Assembly (NCBI RefSeq): GCF_035194505.1 | Contig: NZ_CP136573.1 | Location: 2,653,001 to 2,717,000, forward strand | Length of the DNA stretch: 64,000 nt | From: Erythrobacter sp. | GTDB lineage: Bacteria; Pseudomonadota; Alphaproteobacteria; Sphingomonadales; Sphingomonadaceae | Direction of reading: 5' to 3' | In this document: positions 45,024 to 53,119 of the stretch, one piece after another | How positions within the stretch are numbered: position 1 is the stretch's first letter | Layout of the letters: the number at the start of each line of letters is the position of its first letter | The notes under the pieces: generated by a model | The model's database searches: none | What the model was told of the DNA's origin: nothing | The model's input: only the letters and a program-made list of their open reading frames with translations | Translations under genes and position numbers: made by a program

Positions 45024-46052
45024 TCAGGCCGAGTGGCGGATCACCAGTTGCGGGGGCATGACAAGGCTCTCGGTCTCCTCGCCTGCGAGCCGGCGCAGCA
45101 GCAGTTGCACGAGGCCGCGCGCGCCGCCGGCAATGTCCTGCCGGACAGTGGTGAGCGGGGGCACGGTCTGGCGGGCGATGGGCAGATCGTCGAAGCCGAC
45201 GAGGCGGATGTCCTCGGGCACCCTGAGGCCGCGAGCGCGCAGTTCGGTGAGACATAGGGCCGCGAGGGTATCGGTGGCGGCGAAGATCCCGTCGACGCTG
45301 CCCGCCACCCGGCCAAGATGGCCCGCGATCTCGGCGCTGGCGCGGTCTGGCGAAAGGTGGGTGGGCAGCGCAGTGATCGGCACGCCCAAGCGCACGGCGA
45401 CATCCTGCGCCCCCGCAAAGCGCGCGGCAAACTCCATCGGGCCGGTATCGCCGAGGAAGGCAAGGCGGGTGGCGCCCGCCGCGATCAGGCGCTCGGCGGC
45501 AAGGCGGCCGCCCAGGCGGTTGTCCGTCCCGACCACGCAGTGGCGCTGGCCTTCGGTGTGATTGCCCCACACCACCATCGGGCGATAGCCGTCGGCCACC
45601 TCCTCGATCCGTTCGAACTGGTCGGACTGGCCGATCACGATCACCCCGTCGATCATGCCCGAACCGATGAAGCGGTCGAGCCAGTCGGCATCGTCCTCCG
45701 GCACCACGCGGCGCAGCATCAGGTCGTAGCCTTCGTTGGTGAGCTCGTCGGCAAGGAAGCCGAGCAGGGTCATGAAGAAGCTGTCGGAAATCTGCTGGCG
45801 CGCGTCGTGGCCGAGCGGGATGACCATGCCGATGACGCCGGTCTTCTGGCGCCTCAGGCCGCTCGCCATCTGGTTGGGACGGAAGCCGTGTTCGCGGGCG
45901 ATGGCCTCTATTTTCTCGCGGGTCTTGGTGTTGACGAGGCTCTTGCCCGCCAGCGCGCGGCTGACCGTGCCGGGCGAGACGCCGGCAATCCGCGCCAGAT
46001 CGGTGATGGTGCGCACCGATCCGCGCGTGGTCCGCTCGTCATCTGTCGCCAT
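45024..46052 (-). CDS. LacI family transcriptional regulator (sucrose locus)
   Basis: A 342-residue repressor. The N-terminal helix-turn-helix and hinge read ITDLARIAGVSPGTVSRAL through RPNQMASGLRRQKTGVIGMV, followed by a periplasmic-binding-protein-like sugar domain. It lies 1 bp downstream of the sugar permease gene and is therefore expressed with it. The paired LacI-type operators at 47464-47503 between the permease and the TonB receptor are its likely targets, giving autoregulation. The inducer is inferred to be sucrose or fructose from the neighbours. Confidence 0.92.
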   Translation of the reverse strand: MATDDERTTRGSVRTITDLARIAGVSPGTVSRALAGKSLVNTKTREKIEAIAREHGFRPNQMASGLRRQKTGVIGMVIPLGHDARQQISDSFFMTLLGFLADELTNEGYDLMLRRVVPEDDADWLDRFIGSGMIDGVIVIGQSDQFERIEEVADGYRPMVVWGNHTEGQRHCVVGTDNRLGGRLAAERLIAAGATRLAFLGDTGPMEFAARFAGAQDVAVRLGVPITALPTHLSPDRASAEIAGHLGRVAGSVDGIFAATDTLAALCLTELRARGLRVPEDIRLVGFDDLPIARQTVPPLTTVRQDIAGGARGLVQLLLRRLAGEETESLVMPPQLVIRHSA

Positions 46053-46053
46053 G

Positions 46054-47382
46054 CTATCCCGTCACCAGCCCCTCGGCGCGCGGTGTCCTGTGTCCGGCGT
46101 CCACCATCAGCGTAGCCAGAGCGCCCGCCAGCATCAAGACACCTCCCAGCATCAGCACATGGCGCGGGTCGCCGCCCAGCAGCGGGCGGTAGATCAGCGG
46201 CATGGTGAGCGTCTGGATCAGCATCGGGATGACGATGAAGAGGTTGAAGATCCCCATGTAGATGCCGTTGCGTGCCGGGGGAATGCAGTCGGCGAGCATG
46301 ACATAGGTGTTGCCCATCATCCCCGCCCAGCCGATGCCGATCCCCAGCATCAGCGCGAACAGCGCGAGAGGCGTCGATGCGCCCGGGATCAGCAGCATGG
46401 CGATGCCCGAGGCGGCAAGGCACACCGCGTGAGTCTGGCGCGCGCCGAAGCGGCGCACCACCGGGATCAGCGCAAGCGCGCCCAGAAAGGCGACGAAATT
46501 GTAGAGCGCGCCCGCCTGCTGGGTGGTGAGGGTCGCCGCGCGGAAGGCGGCGCTGCCCGCATCGCTGGTGTTGTACATCGTGCGGCCCACGGCATAGGTG
46601 ATGTACTGCCAATAGGCGAACATCGCATACCACTGGCACAGCATGGCGCCGGCGAGCTGCTTCATCGGGCGCGGCATCTCGCGGATCGCAGCGCTGATTT
46701 CGGCGAGGGTCGCCGCCGCGGTGAGCGGCTTTGCCGCGAGCTCGGCCTGTTCCTCGTCAGACAGCGGCAGCTCCGGCACCCGCCACACCGACCACACGAT
46801 GGTGGAGATCGACAGGATCGCGCCGATCACGAAGGCAATCCGCACGATCACCGGAATGCCGTTCGCATCCAGCGCATCGCGCGCGACGAGAGCGGTCAGC
46901 AGGCTGGGCGCGAGATAGGACAGGGTTTGCGCAAGGCCGGTGAAGGCGCTCTGGGTGAGAAAGCCGGTCGAGCGCTGCTCGGGGGCGAGCCGGTCCGCCA
47001 CATAGGCGCGGTAGGGCTCCATCGTGATGTTGTTGCCCGCATCGAGGATCCACAGCAGGCTCGCGGCGATCCACAGGGCGCTCGAATAGGGCATGGCGAA
47101 TAAGGCGAGGGTGCAGATCACCGCGCCGATCAGGAAATAGGGGGTGCGCCGGCCCAGCTTCGTATTGGTGCGATCACTCATCGCGCCGACGATCGGCTGG
47201 ATGATGAGGCCCGTCATCGGCCCGGCCAGCCACAGGAGCGGCATGGTCGCCTCGTCCGCGCCGAGGAAGCCGTAGATCGGCCCCATATTGGCCTGCTGCA
47301 ATCCGAAGGAGAATTGCAGGCCGAAGAAGCCGATATTCATCTCGATGATTCGCAGCAGCGAAAGTCGCGGCTTGTGCGACAT
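46054..47382 (-). CDS. MFS sugar transporter, SUT/SLC45-like (sucrose permease)
   Basis: A 442-residue twelve-helix symporter. The loop between helices 2 and 3 reads SDRTNTKLGRRTPYFL, the RxGRR-type motif of plant sucrose transporters and bacterial homologues such as SuxC. Other family marks are WILDAGNNITMEPYRAYVAD in helix 4 and GIGWAGMMGNTY near helix 10. It likely imports sucrose across the inner membrane with protons. It is divergent from the TonB receptor and shares the operator region; the regulator gene follows it. Confidence 0.88.
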   Translation of the reverse strand: MSHKPRLSLLRIIEMNIGFFGLQFSFGLQQANMGPIYGFLGADEATMPLLWLAGPMTGLIIQPIVGAMSDRTNTKLGRRTPYFLIGAVICTLALFAMPYSSALWIAASLLWILDAGNNITMEPYRAYVADRLAPEQRSTGFLTQSAFTGLAQTLSYLAPSLLTALVARDALDANGIPVIVRIAFVIGAILSISTIVWSVWRVPELPLSDEEQAELAAKPLTAAATLAEISAAIREMPRPMKQLAGAMLCQWYAMFAYWQYITYAVGRTMYNTSDAGSAAFRAATLTTQQAGALYNFVAFLGALALIPVVRRFGARQTHAVCLAASGIAMLLIPGASTPLALFALMLGIGIGWAGMMGNTYVMLADCIPPARNGIYMGIFNLFIVIPMLIQTLTMPLIYRPLLGGDPRHVLMLGGVLMLAGALATLMVDAGHRTPRAEGLVTG

Positions 47383-47463
47383 GGGCTATCCCTTCCAGCA
47401 ATCCTGTCCCGTATCATGGTCTAAGCCATGCTGTGGCGCAGAAGTGACACGTTTCCACGCCAT

Positions 47464-47479
47464 TTGCAAACGATTGCAA
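47464..47479. promoter_or_regulatory. LacI-type operator O1 (sucrose locus)
   Basis: TTGCAAACGATTGCAA, a near-palindrome with the central CG typical of LacI-family operators. It is the exact reverse complement of O2 eight bases downstream. Confidence 0.8.
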
Positions 47480-47487
47480 GATTCCTG

Positions 47488-47503
47488 TTGCAATCGTTTG
47501 CAA
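47488..47503. promoter_or_regulatory. LacI-type operator O2 (sucrose locus)
   Basis: TTGCAATCGTTTGCAA, centred 24 bp from O1. Together they form a 40-bp perfect inverted repeat with an 8-bp spacer between the divergent permease and TonB receptor genes. Confidence 0.8.
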
Positions 47504-47565
47504 GAAAGCTACGCAAAGCCCCGTCGTCGCCACAGAAGCGCGAATTCCTAGAGGGAGAGTCAGTC

Positions 47566-50034
47566 ATGAAATTGCGGACCGCGCTTTGCGCAAGTGTAGC
47601 CCTGTGGAGCCTGGCAAGCCCGGCTCTGGCGCAGGATGAAGTGGCAACCGACGCCGCGGCCGAGGCCGAAGGCAGCGAAATCATCGTCACCGCCGTCGCC
47701 CGCGGCCAGAACCGGATCGAAAGCTCGGTTTCGGTCAGCACCATCGGGGCCGACGCCATCACCAATCTCGGCGCGCCGTCCTCGGCCGACCTCATCCGCC
47801 AGATCCCGGGCATCCGCTCGGAAGCATCGGGCGGTGAAGGCAACGCCAACATCGCCGTGCGCGGCATCCCCGTCTCGACCGGCGGCGCGCGCTACATCCA
47901 GCTGCAGGAAGACGGCCTGCCGATCCTCGAATTCGGCGACATCATCTTCGGCAATGCCGACAACTTCCTGCGCGCCGATCGCTCGGTCGCCCGCGTCGAA
48001 GCGGTGCGCGGCGGTTCGGCCTCGACCTTCGCCTCCAACGCCCCGGGCGCGGTGATCAACTTCATCTCCAAGACCGGCGAGACCGAAGGCGGCGCCATCC
48101 AAGGCAGCGTCGGCCTCGATTTCGAAAGCTACCGCCTCGATTTCGATTACGGCGCCCCGATCGGCGATGATCTCAGCTTCCACATCGGCGGCTTCTACCG
48201 CACCGGCGAAGGCCCGCGCGACATCGGCTACAACGGCTATGACGGCGGCCAGATCAAGGCCAACATCACCAAGCGCTTCGATGGCGGCTATGTGCGCCTG
48301 TCGGCCAAGTATCTCGACGACAAGACCCCGACGATCCTGCCCCAGCCGGTGTTCGTGGGCGGCACCAACGCCAACCCCGATTACAACGCCATCCCCGGCT
48401 TCAACCCTCGCACGGACGCGCTTTACAGCCCGTTCCTGACCCCGCAGGTCACGCTCGACGGCAACAACAATCCGGCCTCCTACGATTTCCGTGACGGCCT
48501 TTCGGTCAAGAGCCTCGCCTTCGGGATCGAGAGCGAAATCGACGTCGGCAGCGGCTGGACGCTGACCAACCGCTTCCGCTTTGCCGACAATTCGGGCAGC
48601 TTCCAGTCGCCCTTCCCGGCGAGCGCGGGCGCAGCGCAGGGCATCGCCAACGGCATCGGCGGCGCGGGTTCAAGCATCGTCTTTGCCAGCGGCCCGAATG
48701 CCGGGCAGACCGCCAACGCGGCCACCATCGGCGGCAACGGCCTGCTGACCAATGTGGTGGTGTTCAACACCCGCCTCAACAGCCTCGACAACGTCACCAA
48801 CGACTTCCGCGTCAACAAGACCTTCGACATGGGCGGCGGTTCGGCCAACTTCACCACCGGCTTCTACCTGTCGCGGCAGGACATCAACACCGACTGGCTT
48901 TGGACCAGCCATGTCCAGACCGTGCAGGGCGACGGGCAGGCGGTGCTGGTGGATATCCGCAATGCGGCCGGCCAGCTGGTCACCCAGAACGGCACGGTGG
49001 GCTTCGGCGCGACCTTCTTCGGCAATTGCTGCCGCCGCAACTATGATGTGGCCTACAGCACCTATGCGCCCTTCGCCTCGCTCTCCTTCGAGCTTGACCG
49101 CCTGACGCTCGACGCCAGCATCCGCTATGATTTCGGCGATGCCAGCGGCACGATCACCGGTTCGGACAGCGGCTTCGGCATCGGCGTGGGCCGGTTCGAC
49201 TTCAACAACAACGGCACGATCAGCACCGCCGAAGCCCAAACCGGTGTCCTGCCGCTCGGCTCGGCGCGTCCGGTGAACTATTCGTTCAATTACTTCAGCT
49301 TCTCGCTGGGTGCGAACTACCTCCTCACCGATGATCTGGGCATCTTCGCGCGTTACAGCCAGGGCGGCCGCCACACGGCAGACCGCAGCCTGTTCTCGCC
49401 CGCCGTCAGCACCACCGACGGCAGCCTGCCGGGCGGCGATGCGGGTGTGGTTGCGCGCGTCGATCAGCTCGAAGCGGGCGTGAAGTACCAGTCGAACGGC
49501 CTGTCGCTCTACGCCACCGGCTTCTTCGCCAAGACCGCCGAGACCAATGTCGAACTCGCCCCGCTGGAGCTGTTCGACACCGAGTACGAGGCTTTCGGGA
49601 TCGAGCTTGAAGGTGCCTATCGCACCGGCAACTTCACCTTCTCGGGCGGGGCAACCTGGACCGACGCGCAGATCAAGGACGCGCTTGATCTGACGACCAT
49701 CGGCAACAAGCCGCGCCGTCAGGCCGATCTCGTCTATCAGGCGACCGCGCAGTACGACACCGATGCCTTCACGCTGGGTGCCAACATTGTCGGCACCACC
49801 GACAGCTTCACCCAGGACAGCAACCAGCTGAAGCTGCCGGCCTTTGCGCAGGTCAACGCCTTCCTCGCGTTCCGCCCTATCGACCGGGTCGAGGTCGGGC
49901 TGAACGCCCAGAACCTGTTCAACGCCGCCGGTTTCACCGAGGCGGAAGAAGGTTCGATCCCGGCCAACGGCATCGTGCGCGCGCGCTCGATTGCCGGCCG
50001 GACGGTGCTGGCTTCGGTGCGGTTCGACTTCTAA
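47566..50034 (+). CDS. TonB-dependent receptor (sucrose locus)
   Basis: An 822-residue outer-membrane receptor. The ATG at 47566 follows GGGAGAG and opens a signal peptide (LCASVALWSLASPALAQ). A TonB box (EGSEIIVTAV) near residue 35 precedes the plug domain (ADLIRQIPGIRSEASGG, VEAVRGGSASTFASNAPGAVINF) and the 22-strand barrel, which ends in Phe (SVRFDF). With the permease, GH68 enzyme and fructokinase it would take sucrose across the outer membrane. The operators at 47464-47503 lie 62-102 bp before the start. Confidence 0.93.
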   Translation: MKLRTALCASVALWSLASPALAQDEVATDAAAEAEGSEIIVTAVARGQNRIESSVSVSTIGADAITNLGAPSSADLIRQIPGIRSEASGGEGNANIAVRGIPVSTGGARYIQLQEDGLPILEFGDIIFGNADNFLRADRSVARVEAVRGGSASTFASNAPGAVINFISKTGETEGGAIQGSVGLDFESYRLDFDYGAPIGDDLSFHIGGFYRTGEGPRDIGYNGYDGGQIKANITKRFDGGYVRLSAKYLDDKTPTILPQPVFVGGTNANPDYNAIPGFNPRTDALYSPFLTPQVTLDGNNNPASYDFRDGLSVKSLAFGIESEIDVGSGWTLTNRFRFADNSGSFQSPFPASAGAAQGIANGIGGAGSSIVFASGPNAGQTANAATIGGNGLLTNVVVFNTRLNSLDNVTNDFRVNKTFDMGGGSANFTTGFYLSRQDINTDWLWTSHVQTVQGDGQAVLVDIRNAAGQLVTQNGTVGFGATFFGNCCRRNYDVAYSTYAPFASLSFELDRLTLDASIRYDFGDASGTITGSDSGFGIGVGRFDFNNNGTISTAEAQTGVLPLGSARPVNYSFNYFSFSLGANYLLTDDLGIFARYSQGGRHTADRSLFSPAVSTTDGSLPGGDAGVVARVDQLEAGVKYQSNGLSLYATGFFAKTAETNVELAPLELFDTEYEAFGIELEGAYRTGNFTFSGGATWTDAQIKDALDLTTIGNKPRRQADLVYQATAQYDTDAFTLGANIVGTTDSFTQDSNQLKLPAFAQVNAFLAFRPIDRVEVGLNAQNLFNAAGFTEAEEGSIPANGIVRARSIAGRTVLASVRFDF

Positions 50035-50055
50035 GGACCGCTTGCCGAACATCAG

Positions 50056-50094
50056 GGCTGGCCGCCAACTCCCCCCGGCGGCCAGCCATTTTTT
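50056..50094 (+). terminator. Rho-independent terminator after TonB receptor
   Basis: An 11-bp perfect stem, GGCTGGCCGCC (50056-50066) with GGCGGCCAGCC (50077-50087), followed by ATTTTTT. It lies before the GH68 gene, so it may reduce rather than abolish transcription of the two cytoplasmic genes. Confidence 0.85.
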
Positions 50095-50140
50095 CCGCCA
50101 GCCTTTTTTCACGCCGCACAAACTGGGATCGACTGCTGTC

Positions 50141-51226
50141 ATGACAAGCGTCTGGAGAGCCGAGCACGTGGGCCGGGTGTCGCCGGGTGCGGGGAGCCTG
50201 ATCCCGCCGGTGATTTCGCCCGATCGGTCCGAGCTCGATGCCGGACGGCTCTATTGGGACATGTGGCCGGTGCAGGACGAGACTGGCCACGGCGTGACGC
50301 TGGGGGGGCGCGAATTGTGGATGGCGCTGACCGCGCCCGATCGCGGCGATCCGGCGCTCAGGCATTTCGAGGCCAAGATCCATCTGATCGAACGGCGTTC
50401 GGGCGCGTGGTTCGATCTCGGGCCGGTGCTGCCTGACATGGCGGTGCCTTACGAGCGCGAATGGGCCGGCTCGGCGCTCTACCGCGACGGGGTGATGACG
50501 CTGTTTTTCACCGCTGCCGGAACTGCGGCGCGCGCAGGCGGCTACCAGCAGGAGCTGTGGGCGACCAGTGCAGCGGTTTCATCGGACGGTTTGCCTGGCA
50601 CTTGGTCGGCTCCTAGCGCGCTTATCGCAGGCTATGAGCCTTACTATATGCCGGCCGATGCGCATGAGGGCGAGGCCGGAAAGATCAAGGCATTCCGTGA
50701 TCCGGCGTGGTTCCGCGATCCCGCCGATGGCAGCGAACATCTCGCCTTCACCGCCTCGCTTGCCGGCTCTGCGAGCGCTTTCAATGGTGCCTTTGGCCTT
50801 GCGCGCAAGGTCGGCCCAGACTGGGTCTTGACCCCCCCTTGCCTCCACGCAGAGGGGGTTAACAACGAACTTGAGCGCGCGCATCTGGTGTTTCACGCGA
50901 AACATTACTACGCCTTCTGGTCGACCCAGACGGCCACTTTCGCACCAGGCCTCGGGCATGCGCCGGGGGGGCTTTACGGGATGGTGGCGACATCGATGCA
51001 GGGTCCGTGGGAGCCTCTGAACGGCAGCGGGCTGGTGCTCGCCAATCCCGCCGATCGCCCGCTCCAGACCTATAGCTGGTTTGTCGATGCCGATCTCAAT
51101 GTGTGCAGCTTTGTCGACATGCTGCCCGATGGCAGCTTCGGCGGGGTGCCCGCGCCGCTGCTCAAGCTGGAGCTTGACGGCAACCGGGCGAGCATCCGCG
51201 CTAGCGCGCCGGAGAGCGCAGCCTGA
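50141..51226 (+). CDS. Glycoside hydrolase family 68 protein (sucrase/levansucrase-like)
   Basis: A 361-residue five-bladed propeller enzyme. The catalytic triad is recognisable: Asp40 in YWDMWP (nucleophile), Asp187 in AFRDP (transition-state stabiliser) and Glu245 in NNELERAH (acid/base); EWAGSA near residue 107 is also conserved. No signal peptide is present and the protein is shorter than secreted levansucrases, so cytoplasmic sucrose hydrolysis or limited fructosyl transfer is inferred. It is coupled by TGATG overlap to the fructokinase gene. The ATG at 50141 is the best start, but the ribosome binding site is weak. Confidence 0.92.
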   Translation: MTSVWRAEHVGRVSPGAGSLIPPVISPDRSELDAGRLYWDMWPVQDETGHGVTLGGRELWMALTAPDRGDPALRHFEAKIHLIERRSGAWFDLGPVLPDMAVPYEREWAGSALYRDGVMTLFFTAAGTAARAGGYQQELWATSAAVSSDGLPGTWSAPSALIAGYEPYYMPADAHEGEAGKIKAFRDPAWFRDPADGSEHLAFTASLAGSASAFNGAFGLARKVGPDWVLTPPCLHAEGVNNELERAHLVFHAKHYYAFWSTQTATFAPGLGHAPGGLYGMVATSMQGPWEPLNGSGLVLANPADRPLQTYSWFVDADLNVCSFVDMLPDGSFGGVPAPLLKLELDGNRASIRASAPESAA

Positions 51227-52083
51227 TGCTGGGCGCGATCGAGGCAGGCGGCACCAAGTTCGTGCTCGCAGTCGGCCCGTCGCCGCATGAAATCACCGTG
51301 CGCCACACCATTCCCACCCGCGATCCGGAAACGACGCTGCCCGAGGCCGCGCAATGGTTCGCCGCGCAAGGGACACTGACCGCGCTCGGCATCGGCAGCT
51401 TCGGGCCGGTGGAGCTAGACCGCGCATCGCCCCGCTGGGGCTTCATCACCAACACGCCGAAAGCCGGCTGGGCGGACTGCGACATCGCCGGCTTCTTCGG
51501 CAAGGCGCTGGGCGTGCCGGTGGGCTTCGATACCGACGTCAATGCAGCAGCCCTCGCCGAGTATCGCGCCGCAGCGCCCAAGGGCTGCCGCAGCCTGGCC
51601 TATCTCACCATCGGCACCGGGATCGGCGGCGGGCTGGTGCTGGACGGACAGCCGGTGCACGGCATTGCTCACCCCGAAATGGGCCACATCTTCCCGCGCC
51701 GCGCTGCCGAGACCCGCGAGTTTGCCGGCATCTGTCCGCATCATGGCGATTGCCTCGAAGGGCTGGCGAGCGGCCCTGCGATCATCGCCCGCTGGGGCGC
51801 GTCGCTCTCCGAGTTGGCGCCTGATCACCCCGCCCACGGGATTGTCGCCGACTATGTCGCGCAGGCCTGCCACACACTCTTCGCCACTATCGCGGTGGAG
51901 CGGGTGGTGATCGGCGGCGGTGTGGCCAAGACCGCAGGGCTGGCCGAGCGGATCGCGGCCCGCACGGCGCAGCTGGGGGCAGGCTATCTCCCCGGCGGCA
52001 CGCGCCACCGCGTGCAGTCACCGGCACTGGGCGAGAACGCGGGGATCACCGGCGCTATGATGCTGGCCGAGGCGCTCGTCTGA
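51226..52083 (+). CDS. ROK family fructokinase
   Basis: A 285-residue sugar kinase. The N-terminal phosphate motif is GAIEAGGTKFVLAVG, DTDVNAAALAEY gives the sugar and catalytic Asp region, GTGIGGGLVLDG the second phosphate loop, and HPEMGHIFPRR with CPHHGDCLEG the zinc-binding His/Cys set of ROK fructokinases (Mak/ScrK-like). It starts within the GH68 stop codon, so the fructose released from sucrose is probably phosphorylated by this product. Confidence 0.92.
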   Translation: MLGAIEAGGTKFVLAVGPSPHEITVRHTIPTRDPETTLPEAAQWFAAQGTLTALGIGSFGPVELDRASPRWGFITNTPKAGWADCDIAGFFGKALGVPVGFDTDVNAAALAEYRAAAPKGCRSLAYLTIGTGIGGGLVLDGQPVHGIAHPEMGHIFPRRAAETREFAGICPHHGDCLEGLASGPAIIARWGASLSELAPDHPAHGIVADYVAQACHTLFATIAVERVVIGGGVAKTAGLAERIAARTAQLGAGYLPGGTRHRVQSPALGENAGITGAMMLAEALV

Positions 52084-52092
52084 CAGCATCAA

Positions 52093-52119
52093 CCGCCGTT
52101 TCGCATCGACGAACGGCGG
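52093..52119. terminator. Hairpin after fructokinase gene
   Basis: CCGCCGTT (52093-52100) pairs with AACGGCGG (52112-52119), starting 10 bp after the stop codon. No T-run follows, so termination strength is uncertain. Confidence 0.45.
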
Positions 52120-52212
52120 CACTCTCGATCAACTGCTTGGCCGCGCCGCCGAAGGTGGCTTTTCCTGCTGACGGGAACCGCTAGTGTGCGCCTGTCAAAA
52201 CAGGGGATTACC

Positions 52213-53106
52213 ATGCTCGAACTCAGCGGCGTCAGCCATGTCTATCCGAACGGCACCCACGCGCTCGACAATGTGACTTTGTCGATCCCCAAAGGGATGT
52301 TCGGCCTGCTGGGGCCCAACGGCGCGGGCAAATCGACGCTGATGCGCACCATCGCCACACTGCAGGCGCCGACGGCGGGCTCGATCCGCTTCGGTGATAT
52401 CGACGTGCTGGCCGAGCCTGATCGCCTGCGCCGCACGCTGGGCTATCTGCCGCAGGATTTCGGGGTCTATCCGCGCATCTCCGCGCAGGCGATGCTCGAT
52501 CACATGGCGGTGCTCAAGGGCGTGTCGAACGCCTCCGAGCGCAAGGCGATGGTCGAGCACCTGCTGAACCAGACCAACCTTTGGGCCGTGCGCGGCAAGG
52601 CGATCGCGGGCTTTTCGGGCGGGATGCGCCAGCGCTTCGGGATTGCGCAGGCGCTGATCGGCCAGCCCGAACTGATCATCGTCGACGAACCCACCGCGGG
52701 CCTCGATCCGGAAGAGCGCAACCGCTTCCTCAACCTGCTGGCGGGCATTGGCGAGAACGTGGTGGTGATCCTGTCCACCCACATCGTCGATGACGTGGCC
52801 GATCTGTGCCCGCGCATGGCAGTGCTGGCGGGGGGCAAGCTACGCCTTGAAGGTGCGCCGCATGATCTCATCGCCTCGACCAAGGGCCGCGTCTGGCAGA
52901 AGACCGTGCCGCACACGCAGCTTGCCGAAATGCAGGCGCAATACGAGGTGATCTCGCACCGCTTCTTTGCCGGCGAGATCGTGGTCCACGTGCTCGCCGA
53001 CAGCCAGCCCGAAGGATTCGCGCCGGTCAGCGGCGGGCTGGAGGACGTCTACTTCGCGACGCTGGCCGAAACCCGCCGCGCCGTTCCCGCCCAAGCCGCA
53101 GCCTGA
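52213..53106 (+). CDS. ABC transporter ATP-binding protein
   Basis: A 297-residue ABC ATPase. Walker A is GPNGAGKST near residue 34, the signature is FSGGMRQR near residue 135 and Walker B is ELIIVDEPTAGLDP. AGGGGATTACC precedes the ATG at 52213. The C-terminal 80 residues are those of an exporter-type ATPase (VWQKTVPHTQLAEMQ). It lies 13 bp upstream of the fused permease/peptidase and must be its motor. Confidence 0.9.
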   Translation: MLELSGVSHVYPNGTHALDNVTLSIPKGMFGLLGPNGAGKSTLMRTIATLQAPTAGSIRFGDIDVLAEPDRLRRTLGYLPQDFGVYPRISAQAMLDHMAVLKGVSNASERKAMVEHLLNQTNLWAVRGKAIAGFSGGMRQRFGIAQALIGQPELIIVDEPTAGLDPEERNRFLNLLAGIGENVVVILSTHIVDDVADLCPRMAVLAGGKLRLEGAPHDLIASTKGRVWQKTVPHTQLAEMQAQYEVISHRFFAGEIVVHVLADSQPEGFAPVSGGLEDVYFATLAETRRAVPAQAAA

Positions 53107-53119
53107 GGGGGAGGGGCCA

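Noticed and set aside
50889..50904. Second parS-like sequence TGTTTCACGCGAAACA
   Set aside because: It lies inside the GH68 gene, where it encodes the conserved LVFHAKHYY segment, and it alters the central CACGTG; likely coincidence.
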